NCBI GenBank assembly: GCA_009784635.1
Contig: WRBG01000058.1
Span: 1 to 10,051 of the forward strand
Direction of reading: 5' to 3'
Source of the DNA: Bacteroidales bacterium
GTDB taxonomy: Bacteria > Bacteroidota > Bacteroidia > Bacteroidales > UBA932
DNA length: 10,051 nt
Positions within the stretch are counted from its first letter, which is position 1. Every line of letters begins with the position of its first letter. The translations under genes and the position numbers were made by a program. The notes beneath the pieces were generated by a model. The model ran no database searches, was not told the origin of the DNA, and saw only the letters and a list, made by a program, of their open reading frames with translations. Below, piece after piece: positions 1-6,886 of this stretch.

Positions 1-1102
1 TATTGGAAAAAAGGACATCGAAACCGCTCACAAATTCTGTATGGTAGCCCGCTTGTTTGAAGTCCTTGTTGAGGTAAGGCAATTGGCGGGTTTTCTCTGT
101 AAAGTTAATTACTTTAGCCACCGGATGTACCGGATAACCGTTTAATATACCGAGTATTCCTTTATCTGTACGGTCGCTGTTGGCGTAGAAATTCGAGAAA
201 ACAATGCCCTCTTTGCACAGCCGGTTCAGATTGGGCGTTACATCCGGCAGGCCGCCCAAAGGCTCTATCAGTCTGTTGGAGAAACTTTCCAAAATGATGA
301 TGATTACGTTGGGCCGGGCCTCTTTCAAAAGGATTTCTGTTTGGTGGATATTGGGATAGCAGGCGTCAAACAAATCTTGGGCAATCTGGTCGTCCATAAA
401 ATGATATTCCGATATCTTACCACTATTCATCAATGATTTTCCTACATTCCACACTACATTGATAGCCGCATGATTGGCAAAAATATTATTCGGATGAACG
501 TACACAAAACCCACATTCATGGGCGCTATGCCCAAACTTCCGCGGATGGGAAGAATCATCAAGGCGCTTGTAAAGAGGAAAACGGGCACGCCCTTCCATC
601 CTGCCGGCCGAGCGTTTTTGAGTGTTGGGCGCAATACTTTTTGATAAACCCACCAAAAGCCGCCCATCAATAACGCCCAAACAACCGCCAATACCGGCAA
701 AATTTTTATACTTGCCGAACCCAGCGCTTCTTTGGGCGTTTTGAGGTAACCCAACGGCGTACTGTCTAACCGGAATCCCCAATGCCGGTACAGTTCCATG
801 TCGGCAACTACCGATAAAACAGATGCCGTCAATACAATCAGAATGTATACAGACAATATCTTGGCAGTGGTTTTGCCGTCAAAGAATACGGAAACGGCAA
901 GCAGCGCGCCCGCGACACAAGCAATATACCCACTCATGGAGGCATCCATGCGGGTTCCGTGCAAAAAGACAGAAAACCACTCTCCGCCGGTCAGCGAAAA
1001 GGACAAGGGGTAATGATACAGCAAAAAAGCCAATCGTCCTATCCAAAAAAACAGCACCCAAAACAAAAAACACCCCGCAAAAAATAACAGACGCTTTTTC
1101 AT
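1..1102 (-). CDS. LTA synthase-like membrane phosphotransferase (alkaline phosphatase/sulfatase fold), C-terminus cut by window edge
   Basis: 367 residues are visible from the ATG at 1102 (MKKRLLFF); the frame is still open at the window edge. The N-terminal half has about five hydrophobic membrane segments (roughly residues 5-29, 57-74, 80-100, 132-153 and 172-187), the layout of lipoteichoic-acid-synthase-type enzymes. The extracytoplasmic catalytic domain begins near residue 264 with NVIIIILESFS; E272 fits the conserved metal-binding Glu. T312 in SDRTDKG fits the catalytic Thr that carries the phospho-intermediate, 40 residues later. The remaining metal ligands (Asp/His near the C-terminus) lie outside the window. 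Family enzymes move phosphoglycerol or phosphoethanolamine from phospholipids to envelope glycans or lipids. The substrate here is unknown, and Bacteroidota do not make Gram-positive LTA. The gene starts 36 nt after rplI with no evident terminator between, so read-through from the ribosomal operon is likely. No SD sequence precedes the start. Family call is confident; substrate is not. Confidence 0.88.
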   Translation of the reverse strand, partial: MKKRLLFFAGCFLFWVLFFWIGRLAFLLYHYPLSFSLTGGEWFSVFLHGTRMDASMSGYIACVAGALLAVSVFFDGKTTAKILSVYILIVLTASVLSVVADMELYRHWGFRLDSTPLGYLKTPKEALGSASIKILPVLAVVWALLMGGFWWVYQKVLRPTLKNARPAGWKGVPVFLFTSALMILPIRGSLGIAPMNVGFVYVHPNNIFANHAAINVVWNVGKSLMNSGKISEYHFMDDQIAQDLFDACYPNIHQTEILLKEARPNVIIIILESFSNRLIEPLGGLPDVTPNLNRLCKEGIVFSNFYANSDRTDKGILGILNGYPVHPVAKVINFTEKTRQLPYLNKDFKQAGYHTEFVSGFDVLFSN

Positions 1103-1138
1103 TCAGAAACTGTTTTTCTAACTTGACAGTCGGCCGAA

Positions 1139-1591
1139 TTATTCTTCGCCTACTATCTCTACCCTAATGCTGGCCTTAATGTCGCGGTAAATCTTAATTA
1201 CTGCCTCGTAGGCGCCTACCTGTTTAATGTTGGACTCCCCAACAAAAACGATGTCGCGGCGGTCTATTTCAAAGCCCGAAGCTGCCAATACATCGGCTAT
1301 CTGTATGTTGTTTACCGACCCAAATACCTTACCGGTACTGCTCACTTTGGTGGCCAAAGTGAATTGTTTTCCTTCTAACCTCGACGCCATATCGCTAGCG
1401 TCTTGACGCAATTTAGCCTCTTTATGGGCGCGTTGCCTCATATTCTCTGCCAATATCTTTTTGGCCGAAGGGGTGGCCATTGTGGCATATCCTTGAGGAA
1501 TTAGATAATTGGCTCCGTAGCCATTGCGAACGGTTACAATGTCGTCTTTATGACCCAAATTGGGTACGTCTTGTTTTAAAATAATTTCCAT
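1139..1591 (-). CDS. rplI: 50S ribosomal protein bL9
   Basis: The 150-residue protein has the usual bL9 length. It opens with MEIILKQDVPNLGHKDDIV, then VRNGYGANYLIPQGYA, the hallmark of the N-terminal rRNA-binding domain. A charged helix linker (about residues 42-75) follows, then the C-terminal domain (about 76-150, with KVFGSVNNIQIADVL). bL9 binds 23S rRNA near the L1 stalk and helps keep reading frame. The gene is third in the rpsF-rpsR-rplI operon, 18 nt after the rpsR stop. The ATG at 1591 is supported by the conserved N-terminus and by an AAGGAGG element 7 nt upstream, which is unusual for Bacteroidota. Confidence 0.98.
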   Translation of the reverse strand: MEIILKQDVPNLGHKDDIVTVRNGYGANYLIPQGYATMATPSAKKILAENMRQRAHKEAKLRQDASDMASRLEGKQFTLATKVSSTGKVFGSVNNIQIADVLAASGFEIDRRDIVFVGESNIKQVGAYEAVIKIYRDIKASIRVEIVGEE

Positions 1592-1598
1592 GGTTTCT

Positions 1599-1605
1599 CC
1601 TCCTT
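1599..1605 (-). promoter_or_regulatory. Shine-Dalgarno element of rplI
   Basis: On the minus strand AAGGAGG occupies 1605-1599, 7 nt before the rplI ATG at 1591, which is ideal SD spacing. It matches seven consecutive bases of the complement of the usual 16S 3' tail. Most genes in this window have no such element, so its presence in the rpsR-rplI spacer stands out. Confidence 0.8.
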
Positions 1606-1609
1606 CTCT

Positions 1610-1879
1610 TTATTTCAATAAGTCGGTTACATAAGGGAGCAGAGCAAGATGACGGGCACGCTTAACTGCCTGAGACACTTTGCGCTGAAATTTTTGAGAA
1701 GTTCCGGTCAAGCGACGGGGCAAGATTTTACCCTGCTCGTTTAGGAAACGTTTTAAAAATTCGGCGTCCTTATAGTCAATATACTTGATACCGGCTTTTT
1801 TAAAGCGGCAGTATTTTTTCTTTCTTACCTCAACGGTCAGAGGATTCAAATAGCGGATTTCGTTGTTTTGTGTAGCCAT
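1610..1879 (-). CDS. rpsR: 30S ribosomal protein bS18
   Basis: The 89-residue protein starts with MATQNNEIRYLNPLTVEVRKK and contains KYCRFKKAGIKYIDYKDAEFL, GKILPRRLTGTSQKFQRKV and QAVKRARHLALLPYV, the highly conserved bS18 core. bS18 pairs with bS6 on the 30S platform; in Bacteroidota the two, with bS21, form the pocket that hides the anti-SD tail of 16S rRNA. I chose the ATG at 1879 because the conserved family start is here and a strong SD lies 6-7 nt upstream. A longer reading from 1963 only adds an out-of-frame reading of rpsF. It lies 13 nt after the rpsF stop and 18 nt before rplI. Confidence 0.97.
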   Translation of the reverse strand: MATQNNEIRYLNPLTVEVRKKKYCRFKKAGIKYIDYKDAEFLKRFLNEQGKILPRRLTGTSQKFQRKVSQAVKRARHLALLPYVTDLLK

Positions 1880-1885
1880 AATATT

Positions 1886-1894
1886 ACCTCCTTT
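1886..1894 (-). promoter_or_regulatory. Extended Shine-Dalgarno element of rpsR, overlapping the rpsF stop codon
   Basis: On the minus strand AAAGGAGGT occupies 1894-1886, 6 nt before the rpsR ATG. It is a perfect nine-base complement of ACCUCCUUU, the usual end of Bacteroidota 16S rRNA (known for the phylum; the 16S of this organism is not in the window). Its first two A residues are part of the rpsF TAA stop (1895-1893), so termination on rpsF and initiation on rpsR share bases. This is the strongest SD in the window. Confidence 0.85.
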
Positions 1895-2264
1895 ATTGTT
1901 GTGGTTGTGGTTGTGGTTGAAGTTGTGATTGTTCGGCCCTCCGGCCCCGTCTTCTATCCGCATATTCTATGGCGTGCTTGTCCATACTAAAGGTAAGGAA
2001 ACGGATAATCCGCTCGTCGCGGCGATACTGTAATTCCAACTTGGCAATCAGAGTAGGATTAGCCTTAAATTCAAACAGGTGGTAAAATCCTGTTGTCTTT
2101 TTTTGAATAGGATAGGCCAGCTTTCTAAGGCCCCAATCCTCTTCGTGAACAATTTCACCTTGATTATCGGTGATAATGTCACGGTACTTGCTTACCGCTT
2201 CCTTCATCTGAACATCAGACAAAACGGGAGTTGCAATGAAAACGGTCTCGTACTGTTTTAACAT
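1893..2264 (-). CDS. rpsF: 30S ribosomal protein bS6
   Basis: The 123-residue protein begins MLKQYETVFIATPVLSDVQ and carries the bS6 signatures EDWGLRKLAYPIQKKTTGFYHLFEF and RRDERIIRFLTF, covering the ferredoxin-like core (about residues 1-96). It binds bS18 and sits on the 30S platform. After the core comes a basic RRRGRR patch and then a low-complexity Gln/Pro tail (QLQPQPQPQPQQ-like) encoded by a hexamer repeat; tails of bS6 are variable between species. It is the first gene of the operon, with a Bacteroidota-type promoter about 47-77 nt upstream and no SD sequence before its ATG. Confidence 0.97.
   Translation of the reverse strand: MLKQYETVFIATPVLSDVQMKEAVSKYRDIITDNQGEIVHEEDWGLRKLAYPIQKKTTGFYHLFEFKANPTLIAKLELQYRRDERIIRFLTFSMDKHAIEYADRRRGRRAEQSQLQPQPQPQQ
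1898..1919 (-). repeat. Hexamer tandem repeat at the 3' end of rpsF
   Basis: On the plus strand the unit GTGGTT occurs three times in a row (1901-1906, 1907-1912, 1913-1918) with partial units at both flanks. On the coding strand it reads AACCAC and encodes the Gln-Pro tail of bS6. Because the unit is six bases, gain or loss of copies keeps the frame and only changes tail length. It ends a few bases before the rpsF stop and the rpsR SD. Confidence 0.85.
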
Positions 2265-2310
2265 GACTGTTAATTAATGATTTGGATTAATAATTAAATA
2301 AAAAGGGCTG

Positions 2311-2341
2311 CAAAGATACGCAAATATCTTTATCGGCCAAA
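2311..2341 (-). promoter_or_regulatory. Promoter of the rpsF-rpsR-rplI operon
   Basis: On the minus strand TATCTTTG (2318-2311) matches the Bacteroidota -7 consensus TAnnTTTG, and TTTG (2341-2338) matches the -33 element with a 19-nt spacer, the usual distance. Transcription should start near 2306, leaving a leader of about 40 nt, A/T-rich and without an obvious hairpin or the CCG-bulge S6:S18 binding motif known from other bacteria. Confidence 0.75.
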
Positions 2342-2359
2342 AAACAATTTCTACCTTTG
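2329..2359 (+). promoter_or_regulatory. Promoter of the phosphoesterase-peptidase operon
   Basis: TACCTTTG at 2352-2359 matches the -7 consensus TAnnTTTG. TTTA at 2329-2332 is a three-of-four match to the -33 element with a 19-nt spacer. Transcription should start near 2365, giving a leader of only about 18 nt before the ATG at 2383. The site is interleaved with the divergent rpsF promoter. Confidence 0.6.
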
Positions 2360-2382
2360 TTGCATATTTAAATGCAGGTGTA

Positions 2383-5196
2383 ATGAAAAACAGAAATGTA
2401 GTCGGCATAACCCTCGCTTTACTGGCGTGCATGTCTACAGGCATGGGCGCGGTAAAAGCCCGGGGCATTGATTCCAATCCCCTCATGCTCTTTAACTTTG
2501 AAGACGGGCAAGTATCAAACTGGCGCACTGCCAACGTAGGCCGTGGAGAAAGGCAAAGCGTTGAATTGGCGCGGACAGAAGACGGAGACCCTGTGCGCTT
2601 TGGGAACAGGGCCATCAGGCTTAATTTTGACATGACAGACGCCCAAACGTCTCAGACGCTATGTTGCAGCTACGACCCGGGAACCGGCGCTTTTACCATC
2701 CCCGCAGGGCCCAACGGCGCCAGAAAACTTGGTATGTGGGTTTACGCCACGCCGGAAGCTCAAGGAATATGGATGAGGGTACAAATGACCAACTTAGATA
2801 CCGGCGGTTTGGTTTCGGTTTTTGACGGCGAGCCCACCATTGACTGGATTGGTTGGAAGTATGTGGAGTTTGGATTTCCCGCCTCTGCCAATAATGTGCC
2901 GCTCGGTCCCCGCTCAAACAGTTTTATTCGGCTTTTGTCTATAGATTCCGGCACTACCGGACCTATGACCAATGGCTACATCATCGTGGACGACATCCGC
3001 GTCTCCCATGTAGAAGAAGATACGGTGCCGCCAACGGTGGCGACCTTAACCGGAAACGGTTCACACCTGAACGGGCAGACGTTTACAACGGGACAGGTGG
3101 ACATATCCGCCGCATTTAACGACAATCATTCGGGCATTTCCAGCGGAATCAACCATAAAACGGTTCGCATAACCGTGGACGGATTCGCATTTAAAGCGGG
3201 AGATGCCGGTTTTTCCGTACAGCAGGATGCCCATATCGTTTCTTTAAAGGGCTTGAATTTATCGGATGGATTGCATCATGTGGAAGTATATGTGGAAGAT
3301 AACTTTGGAAACATGGGGACAAAAGCCGCCTCGTTTACGGTAAATACCGGAAAAGGCGCCGCTGTCAGTATCGTTCCATCCGGGTCTCAAGTACGCATCG
3401 GCTCTGTGTACACGTTGCAACTCAACACCAACAACCCAAGCAATGTAAAAGAAATCGATGTAACCATACAACTGAATAATACGGGCTCTGTGGACGAATG
3501 GAACGGCGTGGAGTTTGCCCGCTCGGTTAAGGAGGGCGTGTTCCGCTTTAACCCAAGGCTTGGGCATTTGACGGTGCATCTAAAAAATGATGCGGCTGTC
3601 ACGGCGGCGGGAACGCTTGCAACCATCAACATCAGCATCAAGAAAAACGGCAACGCCCAAGATGTATTCAGATGTGCGCCTGTCTCTGCCAAAGTAACGC
3701 ACGCAGACGGCTCATTCTCCACCTTTACTTTTAATCCCATCGAAACAAGACTATGGGCGGATTACGATTTTACGGTCGTCAAGCGCATTGTTGGGGCGCC
3801 CGGAGAAGTGTTGGTAACAGACCCCCACGGAAATCCGCAGTCCGGGGTTAGGGTACACATACTTGCAGCCGACCGAACCCCCATCGAATCGGCAGTAACC
3901 GGACAAAACGGTATAGCGTCCGGATTGACGGCCTTCACAAGCGAGGCGCAAAATGTCTATATCTACGCCGAAAAGGACGGCAAATATTCTTATACCGGAT
4001 TCTTGAAGTCGCTGAGGCCGCTTTTGACAAATGCCCCCACCCATATCAGAGCCGGAACAACGCCTAACCCCACCACTTCAAAGACCATTACTTGGATGTC
4101 CAACCCCCTTACATCTACAGGCCCCGCCATCATGAAGGTCGCCAAAAAATCTGAGGGAGTACACAGTTTCAAACCATACGAGGGCAAAGTAAAGTTCATG
4201 GAATACGACGGAACGGGCAGTGATTGGGTCGGAAAGGCAAATTCTGTAACGGTAAACAATTTAGAGGCGGGAACGACCTATATCTATCAGGTGGGCGACG
4301 GCACAAACTGGTCGCCGACCATGGAATTTACCACAGCGCCTGTTACCGACAAGTTCTCGTTCAGCGCGTTCGGCGATTTACAGGCCTCTACCATGGAGCA
4401 TATGAACCGATTCTTTGCGGCAGCCACTACCATCGAGGCCATGCCTGCAAGGCCCTTGTTCAGCCTAAACGTGGCAGATATTGTTGACACCGACGACCGC
4501 TACGAATATTATTACTACTACGCAACCATGTTTGACCGTCATCCGGTTTTTGCCAACATCGACATGGTAACCGCCTACGGAAACCATGAATACATGGGCA
4601 CCCTCAACGCCGATAACGTAAAATTTACCAGCGGTACGCCAACCATAGAGCCGTCCGACAAATATGATGCTCAACTAATAGGCAGCGGCTCTTATGCGGT
4701 AGAGTACGGCAACATGCTGGTCATTGCCCTTGATTGGGCGGGAAGGTCGGGCCACGAGCCTCAGACCTATCAGCAGGAACAGGCAAAATGGCTGGAAGAA
4801 ATCCTAAGCAAGACCAACAAAACATGGAAGATTGTTACATTACATTATCCGATATTTCCCGCAGCAGACCATTCTTCGTCCCAAACCATATTGGCGCCGG
4901 TGTTTGATAAATATAATGTGCAGTTGGTGTTCTGCGGACACGGCCATACATTCGAGCGCGTACAGGTTTATGAAGGCAACTATTTGGTTCCTATCACCGA
5001 TAGGCGCACTTTTGAACCGGTAATCGGCGGAACCCTTCATTTCCAACTCGGAGGCATGAAAGAAACCAACCGCAACGGCAGGTGGGTCTTTTGTGAGGTT
5101 GACGGCGGAAAAATGACCGTTACGGTAAGGGATGCCAACAACAACATCGTACCGGAAGAATGTTTCATCTTGTATGCATATAACCCAAAAAATTAA
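2383..5196 (+). CDS. Exported multidomain protein with C-terminal purple acid phosphatase-like metallophosphoesterase
   Basis: 937 residues. The N-terminus has a short charged region and a hydrophobic stretch (about 6-24), an export signal; LLAC with Cys16 could be an atypical lipobox, so lipoprotein or soluble secretion are both possible. Regions in order: a beta-rich, carbohydrate-binding-like domain (about 30-210), an Ig-like domain (about 215-322), a cohesin-like beta region (about 325-460), a short carboxypeptidase-regulatory-like domain (about 465-540), an FN3-like domain typical of purple acid phosphatases (about 555-655), and the phosphoesterase (about 657-930). Metal-site motifs are FGD (D665), VADIVD (D699), GNHE (N734, H735), LH (H821) and GHGH (H853, H855), so all five blocks are present. 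Motif II lacks the Tyr of true purple acid phosphatases (GDxxY reads ADIVD). No T9SS-type C-terminal domain is evident. It is likely a periplasmic or surface hydrolase of phosphate esters; the substrate is unknown. The boundaries and fold names of the N-terminal domains are inference. Confidence 0.85.
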   Translation: MKNRNVVGITLALLACMSTGMGAVKARGIDSNPLMLFNFEDGQVSNWRTANVGRGERQSVELARTEDGDPVRFGNRAIRLNFDMTDAQTSQTLCCSYDPGTGAFTIPAGPNGARKLGMWVYATPEAQGIWMRVQMTNLDTGGLVSVFDGEPTIDWIGWKYVEFGFPASANNVPLGPRSNSFIRLLSIDSGTTGPMTNGYIIVDDIRVSHVEEDTVPPTVATLTGNGSHLNGQTFTTGQVDISAAFNDNHSGISSGINHKTVRITVDGFAFKAGDAGFSVQQDAHIVSLKGLNLSDGLHHVEVYVEDNFGNMGTKAASFTVNTGKGAAVSIVPSGSQVRIGSVYTLQLNTNNPSNVKEIDVTIQLNNTGSVDEWNGVEFARSVKEGVFRFNPRLGHLTVHLKNDAAVTAAGTLATINISIKKNGNAQDVFRCAPVSAKVTHADGSFSTFTFNPIETRLWADYDFTVVKRIVGAPGEVLVTDPHGNPQSGVRVHILAADRTPIESAVTGQNGIASGLTAFTSEAQNVYIYAEKDGKYSYTGFLKSLRPLLTNAPTHIRAGTTPNPTTSKTITWMSNPLTSTGPAIMKVAKKSEGVHSFKPYEGKVKFMEYDGTGSDWVGKANSVTVNNLEAGTTYIYQVGDGTNWSPTMEFTTAPVTDKFSFSAFGDLQASTMEHMNRFFAAATTIEAMPARPLFSLNVADIVDTDDRYEYYYYYATMFDRHPVFANIDMVTAYGNHEYMGTLNADNVKFTSGTPTIEPSDKYDAQLIGSGSYAVEYGNMLVIALDWAGRSGHEPQTYQQEQAKWLEEILSKTNKTWKIVTLHYPIFPAADHSSSQTILAPVFDKYNVQLVFCGHGHTFERVQVYEGNYLVPITDRRTFEPVIGGTLHFQLGGMKETNRNGRWVFCEVDGGKMTVTVRDANNNIVPEECFILYAYNPKN

Positions 5197-5201
5197 TACC
5201 T

Positions 5202-6830
5202 ATGAACAAATTAGGAACACTAAGCCTGTTTATTTTTTCTTTTATTTTCTTTGCTTCGGGGCTTTTTGCCCAGTCTAGAGGACTTAGGACCATCAACGAG
5301 CAAGAATTACGATATCATCTTGATTTTCTCGGCGCTAAAGAATTTCGCGGAAGAGAAACCCCCTCCACCGAATTGGATATTGTGTCGCTATACTTAGCCA
5401 ATTGGGCTAAACACAATGGATTAAAACCTATTATGGAAAACGGCTCCTACTATCAGGACGTGCCGCTTAATGTCACCGCCGTTTTTAGACCGGGCACCAA
5501 ATTAACCATCAAAAGAGATGGAGTAGAGACGGTTTGGTATTTTGGAAAATCCTTTGGGGCCAACTTTACCGCCAACGGTTCCTATGCCGGAAATGTGCTG
5601 TTTGCCGGCTCTGATATAAATGCGCTTCACGAAATGGATTTGAGAGGCAGAATCATAGTCATTATAGACGACGATGAGTTTCCCACGGCCGGAGTCAAGC
5701 CCAATCCTTGGTTAAACACCCGACTGGCATCAAGGTTGAGCTTCTTTAGAGAAAAAGGCGCTTCGGCGGTGTTGGCGGTGGTCAGCCCCGAAAAGCAGGA
5801 AAGAATCTCCACCCCTTCGGATTTTTTCGATTATGTTCCCACGGGGCGGCTGTCTACTTATTATGAGTCGCAAAGAACATCTTCTCCCGCCACAACCCCC
5901 GTCCAAATTCCCTCTCAACGACCGTCCCTGCCTTTTACGGTGGCCGAAGTCAACCATGCCTTAGCCGCCGCACTGATGGGCATCAGTCAAGAGGAGGTCA
6001 AAGCCCTTTTTGCCGACCAACGAAGGGGCGTCATACTGCCGCCGGTAAACCATCAGAACGTATTTGCCAAGTTGGACGTGGTGATTGACACCTACAAAGC
6101 CACCGCCCGCAACGTGCTTGCGGTAATAGAAGGCTCCGACCCGGTGCTGAAGAATGAGTATGTGGTGGTAAGCAGCCATCACGACGGCAGGGGCATAGAC
6201 GACGGAGAGGTTATCCCCGGGGCTGACGATAACCTGACCGGAGTAGTGGCGATGCTGGAAATTGCGCGGGCCTTACTTGTCGAAAAGCCAAAACGGTCGG
6301 TGATTTTTGCTTGGATGTGCGGAGAAGAACAACTGATGCACGGGTCTAACTACTTTGTAAATAACTGTCCGGTTCCGATAGAAAAAATATCGGCCTGCAT
6401 CAATTTGGACATGCTGGGACGCAACCACAGGGATTCGCTGTATCTGATAGGCTCCGATATATTAAGTTCCGAATTAGACCAAGCTATTATCAAGGCCAAT
6501 AACACAACCGGAATAAAGTTCGGATTTGATTATCGCTACTCCAATACCCAACACCCGCTGAGGATTTATTTCAGAAGCGACCATTATCCTTTTTTGAGGT
6601 TTGGTATTCCGTCCGTTTGGTTTTTTTGCGGCCTAACCGACGACTACCATACCTACCGTGACGTGGTGGAATATGTTGATTTCAACAAGTTCTTTAGGGC
6701 CACAAAATTAGGCTATCTCACGGTGATGGAGGTAGCCAACAAAAGAGAAATGCTGAGACTGGACATCAATCCGGCCGTCCTCTCCCGCGGAGCGCATAAC
6801 CTCAACGAACCCAGCTTGTATCAGCGATAA
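5202..6830 (+). CDS. Exported M28-family zinc peptidase (aminopeptidase-like)
   Basis: 542 residues. A clear signal peptide (hydrophobic core about 7-22, likely cleavage after A23 in GLFA/QS) sends it out of the cytoplasm. A PA-like inserted domain spans roughly 100-240 (DLRGRIIVIIDDDEFP). The M28 core then shows HHD (H326, D328), GADDN (D342), CGEEQ (catalytic E375, ligand E376), NLDMLGR (D403) and DDYHTYRD (H483), a full set of zinc ligands and the catalytic Glu. SDHYPF (H461) is also typical of the family. M28 enzymes usually remove N-terminal residues from peptides with two zinc ions. It begins 5 nt after the phosphoesterase stop with no SD, so the two are surely cotranscribed. No C-terminal sorting domain is seen. 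The family call is strong; the exact peptide preference is not known. Confidence 0.93.
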   Translation: MNKLGTLSLFIFSFIFFASGLFAQSRGLRTINEQELRYHLDFLGAKEFRGRETPSTELDIVSLYLANWAKHNGLKPIMENGSYYQDVPLNVTAVFRPGTKLTIKRDGVETVWYFGKSFGANFTANGSYAGNVLFAGSDINALHEMDLRGRIIVIIDDDEFPTAGVKPNPWLNTRLASRLSFFREKGASAVLAVVSPEKQERISTPSDFFDYVPTGRLSTYYESQRTSSPATTPVQIPSQRPSLPFTVAEVNHALAAALMGISQEEVKALFADQRRGVILPPVNHQNVFAKLDVVIDTYKATARNVLAVIEGSDPVLKNEYVVVSSHHDGRGIDDGEVIPGADDNLTGVVAMLEIARALLVEKPKRSVIFAWMCGEEQLMHGSNYFVNNCPVPIEKISACINLDMLGRNHRDSLYLIGSDILSSELDQAIIKANNTTGIKFGFDYRYSNTQHPLRIYFRSDHYPFLRFGIPSVWFFCGLTDDYHTYRDVVEYVDFNKFFRATKLGYLTVMEVANKREMLRLDINPAVLSRGAHNLNEPSLYQR

Positions 6831-6833
6831 AGA

Positions 6834-6867
6834 AGAAGGCTGCCCAAAAATTTTTGAACAGCCTTCT
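6834..6867. terminator. Bidirectional transcription terminator hairpin
   Basis: AGAAGGCTG (6834-6842) and CAGCCTTCT (6859-6867) form a perfect 9-bp stem around a 16-nt A/T-rich loop. It lies 3 nt after the M28 stop on the plus strand and 19 nt after the small-protein stop on the minus strand. Read leftward it is followed by TCTTTAT, the better U-tract; read rightward by CCTTGTTTCTT. It probably ends both converging units. Confidence 0.75.
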
Positions 6868-6886
6868 CCTTGTTTCTTGTCTCGCT

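Noticed and set aside
486..1073. Open frames at 486-782 and 879-1073 on the minus strand and 798-1167 on the plus strand
   Set aside because: They lie inside the LTA-synthase-like gene, whose frame (1102 to the window edge) has clear membrane segments and catalytic motifs. The others have no family resemblance.
1610..1963. Longer version of rpsR (117 residues) starting at 1963
   Set aside because: The extra 28 residues (with a His-Asn repeat) are the rpsF tail read in another frame. The conserved bS18 start and the strong SD both support the ATG at 1879.
2265..2310. S6:S18-binding RNA motif in the rpsF leader
   Set aside because: The predicted leader of about 40 nt is A/T-rich, with no CCG and no stable stem, so the motif known from other bacteria is not present.
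2274..2633. Minus-strand open frame across the 5' end of the phosphoesterase gene
   Set aside because: It overlaps both promoters and the signal-peptide region of a well-supported gene, and its product shows no recognisable family.
4870..5196. Type IX secretion C-terminal sorting domain on the phosphoesterase
   Set aside because: The protein ends right after the phosphoesterase fold (ILYAYNPKN) with no extra beta domain or typical gliding-motility sorting motifs.
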